From the NCBI GenBank assembly GCA_036971615.1, contig JAYKKR010000005.1, positions 62,001 to 126,000 on the forward strand: a DNA stretch of 64,000 nucleotides, in the 5' to 3' direction. Both the position numbers and the translations under genes were made by a program. The first letter of the stretch is position 1, and each line of letters opens with the position of its first letter. This document shows positions 21,981 through 31,823 of the stretch, piece after piece. The notes beneath the pieces were generated by a model. The model did no database searches, was not told the DNA's origin, and saw only the letters and a list, made by a program, of their open reading frames with translations. This DNA is from Amyloporia xantha (taxonomy: Eukaryota > Basidiomycota > Agaricomycetes > Polyporales > Adustoporiaceae).

Positions 21981-22973
21981 AAATCTCCCTTACTTATTAG
22001 CTCTTATTAACACTTGTTGAGATAAAAAAGTAACATAAGTCACATAAGTGTCACAAGTACTTATTATTTTACCCACTTGCTAATCGCCTCTCAGATAAGC
22101 ATCATAAGTGCATAATGAGTACTCATGAGTACTTGATAAGAACTAAGTGAGAGGAAGGAAAAACAATGTTGCTTACCAAATGGTGAAAATCATCAATTAA
22201 AGAGTGTCTTTATGCCATTAGCAATGACAGGTTGATAACAGAAGGTTGGAATAAAAATGTAAAAAATAAGTATCTTCTGCCACCTCACAGGATTGAACCA
22301 GTGACCTCTCGGAATTGATTGCCTTATAAGGCATGAGCTGTAGCACTTTACCACTACACCACAAGTCCACATCTTTTCTAACTCACTCTCATCAATATAA
22401 GCCTTCCTGAGTATGATGACTTGTGTCTTTTTGTTGCTTGGCTGCTGCTATACTCCTCCATAGACATTTGATGCAATTATATCTCCACTTTATTTTTCTG
22501 GCTAAATAGAAGGCTCTCTATCAAATGCAAGTACTTTTTGCAGTATTTTCTTTCTTAGATTGAGATAAAAAAAGAATAATTTCTTAAGGTGTATCTTTGT
22601 GACCTTGTTCAATGAGTACAATGTAAGTCTATAAATACAAAGGCTTGTTTATTATGGTGCTCATTCTACATATCTAGTCCATACTAGTTACTAGCACAGC
22701 ACAGCTGAAGTAAGTGAGCAATTGGAAGATCTCATAACAACTTTCTGAGAGTTTGATTAGCATCTTGAGATAAATTAGCACTCAATAAGAATCTGATGAG
22801 TAGGATTAGAGAAATATAAGATAGATGAGCATTCAGTAAGAATCTGATGAGTGGAATTAGATATGTGTGAGACAGATTAGCAGTCAATAAGAATCAGATG
22901 AGTAGAATAAGAGACATATAAGTTGGATAAGAATGGTAAGTATCCAATGAGCTCTAATAAGTAAGGGAGATTT
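21981..22973. mobile_element. About 1-kb element with 20-bp terminal inverted repeats
   Basis: AAATCTCCCTTACTTATTAG at 21,981-22,000 is repeated exactly, inverted, at 22,954-22,973. The interior is AT-rich, quite unlike the flanking DNA, and has no transposase frame. It carries a tRNA-like module at 22,279-22,366 and, near the right end, several diverged copies of a unit containing CAATAAGAATCTGATGAGT. The right end sits directly in the RT/RNase H region of retroelement 2; the left end borders the 87-bp array side and not the missing part of that retroelement. I see no clear target duplication. It is probably a non-autonomous DNA element, but a class cannot be assigned. Confidence 0.7.
22279..22366 (-). 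ncRNA. tRNA-like pol III module (SINE head or degenerate tRNA)
   Basis: Read on the - strand, the sequence has an A box (TGGTGTAGTGGTAA, 22,362-22,349) and a B box (GGTTCAATCCT, 22,299-22,289). A perfect D stem (TGTAG/CTACA) and a T arm with one mismatch can form. The anticodon arm is TGCC/GGCA around a six-base TTATAA loop, and the two ends do not pair as a 7-bp acceptor. It is therefore not a working tRNA as far as I can tell, but it keeps an internal RNA polymerase III promoter, as tRNA-derived SINEs do. It lies inside the TIR-bounded element. Confidence 0.65.
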
Positions 22974-24409
22974 TTGCTGATGTAATCTTTGATCCAAATT
23001 CGCACTGTCCCGCATAATCCCATAAATTCGCGTACATTCTTTACTGTTTTTAGTTCGGGCCATTTTAATATCTTTGAAACCTTTCTGTCTTCTGGTAATC
23101 TTCCTTCTGGCGTACACTTCTGTCCTACAATCACAACTTCTGGTTTACAGAGCTGAATTTTCTTTGGAGAGAATGTGGCTCCAGCCTCTCCAACACGATG
23201 CATAATGCGGTGAACATCTATCGCATGTTCCCAAATAAACCTTCTAATTCCTGGATTTTCTTTCAAAGTCTCTGGTTTACCTTCTTCATCTAAGTACTGT
23301 GTTGTGGGTCCTTTCACTGGAAGATCATCTATAAAGACATTGGCAACATGGGGAATTTCTTCTTGAAGAATGAAGGTCATACAGTTTTGAAATTCAGCTG
23401 GTGAATTTGTATATCCCATAGGCATAGAAGTAATGCGTAGAAGACCGAGTGGTGTCATAAATGATGTAAGGTCTCTACTATTTGGATGGACTTTGCGTGC
23501 ATCAAAGCCCCAAAATAAATCAAATACTGTATAGCACTGTCGTCCCGCAAAAGGCTCTACAAAGTCATCCAATATTGGCGGTGAGCCTGCATCGCGAATA
23601 GATACTTTATTTAAAGGTTGAAGGTCATGGACAATCCTAAGATCACCATTCTTTTTGGTTACGCAGAACCATCTTGATTGATACGAAGATTGACTGGGTT
23701 CATAAACTCCTGCTGAGATTTTTTCTTTAAGTAGCTTTATAACTCTGTCTTTAATACCTGGTGCAATAGGAATGTTGGGAAATGCCCAAGGTTCATGTGG
23801 TTCCACTGGAATTATATAGGGAGTGAAATAATCCTCTCTTAAAGTTCCTCTATCTTCTTCTCCAAAGGCCAAAGATCTTTCATTTAAGCCCAAAATATAA
23901 AGGAATAGCTTTTCTTCCTCAGGCCATAGGTATCCATCTTTATTTATATTTAATGCATCTATTCTTTCTTGAGTTAACTTCTTTGTTGGAACAAAGGTAG
24001 GAGGTATCTTTGGTAAAGGAACAAGGGACTTCAAAGGATCCTCTGGTATCCTTCTTATAACTCTAGCATCTTCAGGGAATACTCCTGGTACAGGTTTGAC
24101 TTTCTTATCTACCTTTTTATAAGCTCCAAAGGTAGACTTATCACTTTCGAATTCTGGAATATAAGTCCAAAAGCAATTTGGAATTGTCCTAACTTGGGTA
24201 TATACAGGGATATTTAAGTCAGTTCTGCCGGAGAACTGACTATAACGAGATAGCAATGATAACGACAAAGTACGAGATAGCAAGCACGACGCGCTCCGAG
24301 ATAGCAGCATACAGGATGAGAGCAACGGAAATGAGGTAGAGTTGGGCATATATGTATCATATGGCATATGGGGCATATAGAAAGACAAGTCCGAATTTGA
24401 TGAGTGCAT
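22974..24409 (-). pseudogene. Reverse transcriptase of element 2, truncated
   Basis: The useful part starts at about residue 85 (FGAYKKVDKKVKPVPG). The RT palm shows SRWFCVTKKNG, IVHDLQPLN, VFDLFWGFDARK with the first catalytic Asp, GYTNSPAEFQ, and FIDD at about 23,320 as the YxDD box. The thumb region VREFMGLCGTVR is followed by KDYISK, after which the frame runs into the inverted repeat of the neighbouring element and ends at 22,877 with unrelated residues. Compared with element 1, the protein is cut about 15 residues after the FMG box. The first 80 codons of this open frame look like spacer, not RT. Confidence 0.85.
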
Positions 24410-24695
24410 AGGGGCATTATAAGTCCTCCACCTACTTCGAGTTGAAGGGATGAAAAGACCTTACCTCGCCGAACATAGCCAGTTCGACACAATACTCTAC
24501 CATCGGCTCAATGAGCACAGTCGTTGCCTCCGCAATCATATCCTGGATGTGACCACGCGTTTCGTCTCGAAAGGCTTGAAGATCCTCCGGCGTAGCGTAC
24601 CTTGCATACGGATCCTCTCCCGTATTTGCACTACTACCGACTGGTGAGGGAAAACCTGACAGACTTGCTCGAGGCTCGCTGCAGGAACGCGCTTC

Positions 24696-27600
24696 TTATT
24701 CGAGTTCGGAGACTAAAGATGGCGGAGGCGTGGGAGGGACGGACGGTAGACTGTCCTCATTCGAGACGTCAACATCGTCTAGGTAGGAAATGGCCGAATC
24801 TGATGCCACGCGCGCATGGTAGACGAGAGGCGTCGGAAGAGCCAAGACTGGCATCGGTGTGTCAGGTACGCATCGCTTCGTCGTGCTGCCTCTAGTTTCG
24901 GAGGACTGAAAGAGTAAGGAATGAAGTGAGCCAGATCTGCTATTTTGCAGATGATCGTTGCCGGAGGCCAATCCGACTGCGCTTACAGGTAAGAGGGTGG
25001 TTGGCAGCGTAATTTCACCCAATCCATCTGATAACGCCGTTGCAGAAACCGTGTTCTGAAGTGAGTCGACTAGAGTTTGAACTAACAGCTTGATTTCGTC
25101 TGACTCCCAGACTACGTCTCCCGACAGAGAAGTCATCGAGCCCTTCGCGCCTTCGTCGACTGCCGGCTGACGTTGGCGGGGGTCCTGCGTACAATATTCC
25201 GATTGCGCCGTAGCATCGAGTAAGGCAGCACGGGTACTGGCAAAGTTAGCCGCACTGTCCTTGCTGTCGTTTTCGACCGCGTCGCTTTGTTCGATGTCCA
25301 TCGGCTCGCTCGCGTAAGTCGAGCTGGCGTTGTCTTTCTCCACTCCTTCGGCTAGGCTGGGTGGTTGCGGCAGTAGTTCGAAGTTTCCGGGGTAGGAGGC
25401 GCTGTTGTTCGTTATGCTGGGGGCGTACCACACTCGACCAGGAGGATAGCCATATACGGGATAAGGGGCGTAGTAGAAGGGGGGAGGTATATACGCGTTT
25501 GTTGCATGACTAGGCGCAGGCGCTCCTACAGGTGGCTGATCTTGCATTGACTCGCAGACGCAAAGCCGTTCGACTGGCTGCATGCTTGTCGAACTAGGCG
25601 TGCTCGGCGCAGCGCTGTCGGCGGCTCCGTCGCATTGTTCATTGGTAGCCTGAAGTGAGGGTTTATCAAGAAAGAGATGCCCGTACTTTCGTTCGAAAAT
25701 TTGTCCTCTTTTCTGCTGCACCACCTTCTTCCTTTTCTTCCTCTCCTGCTGCTTCATTTTCATAATCTCCCTCCCTAGTCTTTCCAGCCTTTCATCCTCC
25801 TCCTCCTGTGCTCGAACCGTGGCAGCGTCAGCGAGTCCGTAGGGTGCGCAGTCGAGTTCCAACCTCAAATCGAGAATGCTAGTGTTCGGTGGTGAGTCGT
25901 CGCTATTATCGATAACTGTCGTGTCTAGCGTCTTGTAGATCGGCGAGGCGTAGCCGGCATGATTTTCGATACACTTAGACGGTGCGGCGATCTTAAAACC
26001 ACTGTTTGGCTCGTTGAGCGAAGCGCGGTCGTTGTCTAGCGGCTCGATTCGAATATTGGTCGTTCCTGAGCCCCAGCGTAAGGAGCTGTCCGAGATGATT
26101 GCTGGCACTGGCAGAGAGCAGGATTCAGTCGTATTAGCACGGAGAGGTTCATCGAGTTGAGCAGTGGCGAGGTCGTGATCATTGTTGCCTGCTGGGTGTG
26201 CGCTTAGCGTCAACACGTCCAGCGCGTGGCCTCGGGCGTCAGCGTCGCTACCCGAGCTTATGTATTCCAAGCTGGGGAGCCTATCCTCGTCGGGCGCGGC
26301 GTAGGCATCTTCCGTGCGTGTAGCGTCGTAGTTGTTCAAGTAGCGAGTTTCGTAGTAGGAGTCGGAAGGAAAGATTCGAATATAAGCTTGGCCGTGTCGC
26401 TCAAAGGGGTAAACACGAGAGCTATGCAAACCGGGGGGTCCTGCAGCATGCCCATTGAGGCTGGCTTCCGGCAACACCCAATCCTCATAGGGGCAGCCTT
26501 CCCACATACCGAACGCTTGCGGGTACGCGAAAGTCGGCGCGATCTCGGCTTCGTATGTCTTAGCGTCGTAGGTACCGGGAGTGATGATAGGTAAAATTGA
26601 TTCTCGTTTGCGACTTGCGTGGGTGAGGAATACATCGAGCGAGTCCTGTACCAAATACTGGGCGTAGTCAACGTTTGTGTCGGGCGCGTTCTCAGGTACA
26701 GCGAGTAGCTCGAGGTGATTGTCGTTTGTGAAGGGGTGCTTGAAAATCAAGTAAGTGCCGTCATTCCGCTCGTCGATCGAGATATGGTTTCCGCGCTGCC
26801 ACGGTCGTCCAAGCAGCATAGCGAATGGGACTTGTTCGGCAACATATAAGTTGGCCCACGTTATGGCGCTGCCGCATCGTAACGGAACGTTCTGAACTAG
26901 CCCAACCAGTTTGCCCTCGCCACCGTTGGCATCCTTCATGGTAATTTGGAGACTTTTGTCCAGCGGGCGGCGAATGACGTTCTTCCATACGCGTTGATGT
27001 ATAATGTTGATCATTGACCCCGTGTCAACAATCGAGTCTACTGGGTTGCCATCGCATTCAATGGTGAGATGGATGAGTGGGCCGCGGTTGTGTGTGACAA
27101 TCGTTGCGGCAACCTGGGCAACCTCGGGGGGCTGAATAAATTTCTTAAATTTGATAACATTTTGAAGTTGATGATTTACCTCTTTCGAAGAACCGATGAC
27201 TTCACCGACGGACAGCGTTAAAGGGGTATTTAGGATGCGGTCGAGAATTGTCAGGGGTTGAACCTGGCGTGAGACAGCCGATTGGAGCTGAGGTAAGTGT
27301 TTGGCTTTGTCTCCAGCTGGGGTAGCTTTGCTTACCGAATCAATCCCTACGGCCGGCGTAGGGAGGATGGGGTCTTCCATTATGGCGTCGTCGTCAATCT
27401 CGATGGTGGTTTTGCGAGCGTTGGCAGGAACAAAGGGACAATTTCGGGAGGAGTCTGGTAGGTGCGGTTTAGCTGTGGTGGCTGGAGGAGCGGCAGACTG
27501 GGGATTCCCGCGCTCCAGCCCGTCGGCCTTGTGGGCCCACGCAGGCTTTGGCGGAGGGAACACACCCTCGAAACGTACCTTCCGAGCTTCCTTAGTAGAC

Positions 27601-28472
27601 TTCGGAGCACGCTCCGCAGGTAGGACTAAAATGTCAGAGTCTGCGTCGCTGTCAGAACTGTAATAGAAGACGTCCGGAGAAGTGATAAGGTTCGTTTGGA
27701 CGGCTTCCTGCCGCTTTTGTACTGCATGAACAATAGGCTCCGTCCCATTGCGCCTAATGGGGGAACCATCCGCCATAACAATTCTGCCCATATTGTCCTT
27801 ACGGACAATCCCTTTGTTGATCATGTCATTTATTGTGTTACAATAATTGAGTGTATGTCCAGATTTCCCGCAGCCATAACACAATGTGTCCCTTCGCATA
27901 TTGTCTCTATACTCATTATTCTGTCTGTACTCATTGTTCTGTGAATTCAGTGGTCCAGAACTATTCCGGGGTGGTCTAGAGGTGTACATAGGTCCGGACG
28001 GTGTTTCTGATACCATTACTGGTGGTTTGACTATAAATTTAATATCCCGGTCTTTCTTCAAGGCTTTATAATATAAAGCGGCATAGTTAGTATCATTAAT
28101 GTCCATAGTTTGAAGCTGTTTAATTAAAACTTCCATTTCTTCTTGACTTTCTGCCTGAAGCCGATCTTCATTGTTAAGCGCCCTCAGACGCTGGCGTGCT
28201 GTAGGTCCAGCTTCTGCTCGCTTGGCTCGCAGCTTTTCCTTTGCTGCTATCCGCTCATTATGTCGTAACTTTTCTGCTCTTGTTTCTTTACTACTTCTTC
28301 TAAGCACGTCGTCATCATCTGAATCACTAAAATCTGGATCTGATGATCCTGATCGATCTCGATCACTTAGATCATCAGAGTCAGATGAGAAACCATCGGC
28401 GTCAAACCGATCACGTCTAAACATTTCTTCAAGTGCTGTTAGTATATCTGCTACATCAAAAGGATCTTTCAA
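24696..28472 (-). CDS. Gag-protease polyprotein of element 2 with very long linker (1,258 codons open)
   Basis: The open frame starts inside gag. An acidic Asp/Ser-rich part (residues 25-60) precedes a helical region and the CCHC zinc knuckle CYGCGKSGHTLNYC at residues 198-211. After a linker, the retropepsin core SIVDTGSMINII lies near residue 485, and MLLGRPWQRG marks its end. From about residue 600 to 1,258 comes a hydrophilic region with no fold that I recognise: Asp/Ser-rich, then EEEDERLERLGREIMKMKQQ (a charged helix), then Tyr/Pro-rich (YAPYPVYGYPPG). Element 1 has only about 200 residues between protease and RT. The RT lies downstream in a separate open frame after a stop at 24,696. 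Confidence 0.8.
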   Translation of the reverse strand: MKDPFDVADILTALEEMFRRDRFDADGFSSDSDDLSDRDRSGSSDPDFSDSDDDDVLRRSSKETRAEKLRHNERIAAKEKLRAKRAEAGPTARQRLRALNNEDRLQAESQEEMEVLIKQLQTMDINDTNYAALYYKALKKDRDIKFIVKPPVMVSETPSGPMYTSRPPRNSSGPLNSQNNEYRQNNEYRDNMRRDTLCYGCGKSGHTLNYCNTINDMINKGIVRKDNMGRIVMADGSPIRRNGTEPIVHAVQKRQEAVQTNLITSPDVFYYSSDSDADSDILVLPAERAPKSTKEARKVRFEGVFPPPKPAWAHKADGLERGNPQSAAPPATTAKPHLPDSSRNCPFVPANARKTTIEIDDDAIMEDPILPTPAVGIDSVSKATPAGDKAKHLPQLQSAVSRQVQPLTILDRILNTPLTLSVGEVIGSSKEVNHQLQNVIKFKKFIQPPEVAQVAATIVTHNRGPLIHLTIECDGNPVDSIVDTGSMINIIHQRVWKNVIRRPLDKSLQITMKDANGGEGKLVGLVQNVPLRCGSAITWANLYVAEQVPFAMLLGRPWQRGNHISIDERNDGTYLIFKHPFTNDNHLELLAVPENAPDTNVDYAQYLVQDSLDVFLTHASRKRESILPIITPGTYDAKTYEAEIAPTFAYPQAFGMWEGCPYEDWVLPEASLNGHAAGPPGLHSSRVYPFERHGQAYIRIFPSDSYYETRYLNNYDATRTEDAYAAPDEDRLPSLEYISSGSDADARGHALDVLTLSAHPAGNNDHDLATAQLDEPLRANTTESCSLPVPAIISDSSLRWGSGTTNIRIEPLDNDRASLNEPNSGFKIAAPSKCIENHAGYASPIYKTLDTTVIDNSDDSPPNTSILDLRLELDCAPYGLADAATVRAQEEEDERLERLGREIMKMKQQERKKRKKVVQQKRGQIFERKYGHLFLDKPSLQATNEQCDGAADSAAPSTPSSTSMQPVERLCVCESMQDQPPVGAPAPSHATNAYIPPPFYYAPYPVYGYPPGRVWYAPSITNNSASYPGNFELLPQPPSLAEGVEKDNASSTYASEPMDIEQSDAVENDSKDSAANFASTRAALLDATAQSEYCTQDPRQRQPAVDEGAKGSMTSLSGDVVWESDEIKLLVQTLVDSLQNTVSATALSDGLGEITLPTTLLPVSAVGLASGNDHLQNSRSGSLHSLLFQSSETRGSTTKRCVPDTPMPVLALPTPLVYHARVASDSAISYLDDVDVSNEDSLPSVPPTPPPSLVSELE

Positions 28473-29290
28473 ATTGTGTGTCGTTTTTCGTCACAGAATA
28501 CGAAGTTCAAGTCGAGCTTGAATATGTTTGGGTATTCCATACCAAAAATATTCTTTGAACGTTGCTTCATCAATCAGAGTAGTATTCAAGAGCCATCCCA
28601 CTATTCTTTGGAAACCTTGGTCATAATTTCTGACATCTGTCATTGATTGCATAGGTCTTCATCGCATTTTACGACAATATTCTTTCAGATCTTGTTTCTT
28701 GAATCGCCTTTCATTCCGGTCTGAATCATATAATTTCTTGAGTTGATCTTTCAACTCGTCCCAGTTAGGGGTGATGTAATGAGGGAGTGCTTCTAATACT
28801 TCCCTGACTGAACTACTGCAGTATCGTCGTAAAGTCTTACACTTTTCTGTTTCATCGGTAACATTATTGTAAGATAACAAAGCTTCGTATTCTTCAAGGA
28901 ATTCTTTTATATAAGAAGACTGTCCTTTGAAGGTCCTAGGTGCTGACTTTGAGCCCCGTATGGGCATATCATGGACTGATCATGCTGCTGCCATGTTTCT
29001 TATCGTCTGGGGTGTGCTGGTACTACTGGATAAAACTGAAGTACTGGGTACTGTGGTGGGTACTGGTACTGTTGGTGCTGATACTGAGGTTGTACTGGGT
29101 AAAACACTGGGTAATAAACTACCTGATGGGGTGTTACTACTTGGCGAGTGCTGACTTGGTGGTGAATTGGAATTACTGGAAGGAGTAACAGAGGATACTG
29201 AGGATATCTCTGTTGATAAAGTAGATGGTGAGTCTCCACTGGAGTGCGACAGCTTGTCTGTGGCAATACGTATGTAGTGGAAGGATACAG
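28473..29290 (-). pseudogene. Gag N-terminal part of element 2, three in-frame TGA stops
   Basis: One frame reads from a Ser/Thr/Pro-rich leader (DSPSTLSTEISS ... VLSSSTSTPQTI) into the capsid-like helical domain PIRGSKSAPRTFKG, FLEEYEALLSYNN, KCKTLRRYCSSSVREVLEALP and IPKHIQARLELRIL, and then continues in the same frame into the 1,258-codon frame below 28,472. It is interrupted by three stops, near 28,980, 28,660 and 28,490, and all three are TGA. No frameshift is needed. The start codon could not be fixed. Gag forms the particle shell. Confidence 0.75.
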
Positions 29291-29337
29291 TTTGGAAATG
29301 GAGTAGATTTAGAATAGACTAATTTCCAATTCTACCC

Positions 29338-29355
29338 CCCTCGCGGTGGGCTCCA
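29338..29355 (-). promoter_or_regulatory. Candidate primer-binding site of element 2
   Basis: TGGAGCCCACCGCGAGG on the - strand starts with TGG, as expected for a site complementary to the CCA end of a tRNA primer. It lies 4 bases after the proposed LTR end. The tRNA it would bind is not identified. Confidence 0.45.
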
Positions 29356-29359
29356 ACTT

Positions 29360-29760
29360 TGACGTGCGAAAGAGTGACTATATAAAAATAATCACAATTT
29401 CCTGAGATAACCGGTCCTGATCCAAGACGGGTAGTTTCTCAGTTGTTCTTGTAGAATATTAGAATATATTTGTTGTTTTGAGTGGTTTAGAGTGACTTTA
29501 ATCAAAAAGTCAAAGCAATGATAAATGTGGACAAGCCTTCTTGACTTTCACACAGTAGATCACACTTTAGAGAGTAATAGTAACTTTATTCAGCTGTACA
29601 GACTTATGTACCTAGGCTGAATCTTAGAGCAGAGTGACCTCAAAGTCTGAGATCAAGGGGTGATCTCTGGGGCAAAGGTGAGATGCTCTCTGCTCTGAAG
29701 TGGGCCTTTATATACTAAAAAGTGTGGGAATTTTTAGACAATAGAAAATTTCTAACAATA
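29360..29760 (-). repeat. Probable 5' LTR of element 2
   Basis: On the - strand, a TATATAAA box at 29,714-29,707 is followed by AATAAA at 29,590-29,585 and an AT-rich tract up to a CA end at about 29,360, just before a primer-binding-site candidate. This is the U3-R-U5 order expected of an LTR. The outer (U3) border is uncertain because the 3' LTR is missing, so 29,760 is only a minimum. Confidence 0.6.
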
Positions 29761-29970
29761 AAATAGAGTACAATAGGATTTACTAATTTTGGACTTCAAT
29801 GAGCTACTGAAATCCTTTAGTACGTCTCAAAATATTGAAACAATGGAAATAAAAGATATTGTAGTACATATATGGTAGCTATATAATAGACCGTATGTCC
29901 TTCCCAATTCTCTCCTCAATAGGCTTTTATCCTTCATTGTCCTAGGATTCTTTTGTTCTTAGTTGCCTAA

Positions 29971-30585
29971 CTAGGTGAGTAATAGCCAAGGTATCCCATT
30001 GTTGTGCTGTATTTGGAAGTACACCGGACTTGAGACAATTGTAAGTGACTTCCAAACTGTCGGGTCCAAGTTTGCTACCTGATTTGGAAGGCATATATAA
30101 TTTGATATAAGAATTACAAGTAAGGAACGTATTAGACTTTTGTGTCCAATCGCCTTATATGGCTCCGCTAATATTAATGACAGGTAACTTCGGTTGCTCT
30201 TCTTCATCCAATTCAACTGTCTCTTGAGATACTCCAGCGCACCATAAATCCATCTCCAATTCTTCCACCCCCAACCTCCTTTCCTTCTTGATAATGCGCC
30301 TGGGGGATGTATTAGTCCATGTTTGACTGGTGGATTATTCCTCAACTCCGACCCAGCACAGCTCATGAGTTGTTTTATTAAACAACATGCGTGCAGGTCA
30401 GGTGTTGAAACCCACCTTCTCAGCGTTACAAAACACCAAAGCCGAAGGGCTTTGGCAATTATGCGTCCAACGCTAAAGCGGTAGTAGAATATCTCTAGAC
30501 TCCCAGTGTAAACCAAGATTGAAATACATTGACAGATACCCAATGCGAAGTCCGCACTCACGGGAGAAAGAACCGCCCAGACCAT
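29971..30585 (-). other. 204-codon open frame of unknown nature
   Basis: This frame is open for 204 codons in AT-rich DNA between the LTR of element 2 and the left inverted repeat of the Plavaka element. It contains RRWVSTPDLHACCLIKQ and GGWGWKNWRWIYGALEYL. I recognise no family, and a second frame over its 3' part (DEEEQPKLPVINISGAI) looks equally protein-like. Fragment of a further retroelement is possible. The rest of 29,760-30,730 shows nothing that I can support. Confidence 0.25.
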
Positions 30586-30730
30586 ATGGTGATGTCCTTC
30601 GAGATGATCACCCGCAGATCTCCATTAGTAGAGTGTAACTCAGCCTGTGTAAGAAGTTGGTAAAACAATACCTGGAAGGTTGCAGTTTTTGCGTAACCAT
30701 GCTATCATAGTGCAGCTGCTTATATACTAA

Positions 30731-30888
30731 TGATGCACCAACATGTTGGGTAGGCCCAAACGCGGTTATGCACCAGGCAGCGCATTGGCCTGGCTGTTGG
30801 TGCATCAGGTGCTAGGGGCCAAATAGGGCAGGTGTAGTGTGACAGTAGCTGGTGTCGTATGGCTTATAAATCAGGCCAAAAGCGGAAA
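30731..30888 (+). repeat. Left outer inverted repeat of the Plavaka element
   Basis: The sequence from TGATGCACCAACATGTTGGG to AAAAGCGGAAA is repeated in inverted form at 43,217-43,377; I found no difference by eye. It contains its own small hairpin, with GATGCACCAAC and its inverse about 65 bases apart. Confidence 0.92.
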
Positions 30889-31823
30889 TTCACATTAAAT
30901 CTATAGCAGATGTGTATAATTCAAACTCAGCCAGTATGTAAGCATCCAAATAAGGAAGGTGGGCATGTATAGGCTCATTTTGATGCTTGTAATGGTGGCT
31001 ATTAGAATCTGCTGCTTGTAATGGATTCTAATGAAACATATTACTATTGTATACCATTAGAATGCTTACAAATGGGGCTATTTAAATATTGTAATGAAAT
31101 TTGTATTGGTCTGGGCTAATAAAATTTGTATTGGATGTATGCTTGTTATATATCAATAAAATTCAAAAAAAATGGGATTGACAGGTACAGGTGAATGTGA
31201 ATTTCACATATTGGCCTTGTATGCTTGTATGCTTGTAATCCTGGGCTTGTGAGCCTTTTCACTGATCACCCAGCCCAGTTTTCAAACGCGGTGCGTATAA
31301 AAATTATTTTGGCTGAAAATGGTTATACAGCATCTGTATTGCTCTATATTGGCTGTGTGGTCAGTGGAAAGGCCTAGAGGCCCAGGAATACAAGCATACA
31401 AAGCCAACATATGAAATCCACATTTGCCTACAAGCAGATGTACTTGTCAATCCCATTTTGGGAATTGCCACTTTTTTGGCTTTTTACTGATATATAACAA
31501 GCATACATCCAATACAAATTTTATTAGCCCAGACCAATACAATTTGTATTACAATATTTGAATAACCCCAATTGTAAGCATTCTAATGGTATATAACAGT
31601 GGCATTCAATACAAGCTTCTACCAGCCTAGATCAATACAATTTTCATTACAATATTTGAATAGCCCCATTTGTAAGCATTCTAATAGTATACAATAGTAA
31701 TATGTTTCATTAGAATCCATTACAAGCATCAAAATGAGCCTATACATGCCCACCTTCCTTATTTGGATGCTTACATACTGGCTGAGTTTGAATTATACAC
31801 ATCTGCTATAGATTTAATGTGAA
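30889..31823. mobile_element. Palindromic MITE nested in the left end
   Basis: The ends TTCACATTAAATC and its inverse bound 935 bases. The left arm (30,889 to about 31,190) and right arm (about 31,437-31,823) are inverted copies over nearly 300 bases, with one extra piece in each arm. Shared words include CTATAGCAGATGTGTATAA and GGAAGGTGGGCATGTATAGG. There is no open frame. It separates the left outer repeat from the CATCAGG end, and the matching site on the right side (43,216/43,217) has no such insert, so it came later than the Plavaka element. Confidence 0.85.

Larger units (their letters stand above)
22974..29760 (-). mobile_element. Ty3/gypsy LTR retrotransposon 2, 3' half missing
   Basis: On the - strand the order is LTR-like sequence (about 29,760-29,360), primer-binding-site candidate, gag, zinc knuckle, protease, a long linker and RT. 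RT stops within the region before RNase H, at 22,974, where the TIR element begins. RNase H, integrase and the 3' LTR are absent from the window. The RT protein is closely related to that of element 1 over about 350 residues. Base composition is mosaic: 22,970-24,200 and 27,700-29,700 are AT-rich, while 24,430-27,640 is much richer in G+C. Confidence 0.88.

Noticed and set aside
21307..22020. 237-codon repetitive ORF across the 87-bp array, and a second one in another frame
   Set aside because: The period is a multiple of three, so any frame without a stop stays open in every unit. There is no independent coding sign, and its end runs into the TIR element.
22279..22366. Functional tRNA gene
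   Set aside because: The acceptor ends do not pair and the anticodon loop has six bases; only the pol III boxes and D/T arms are kept.
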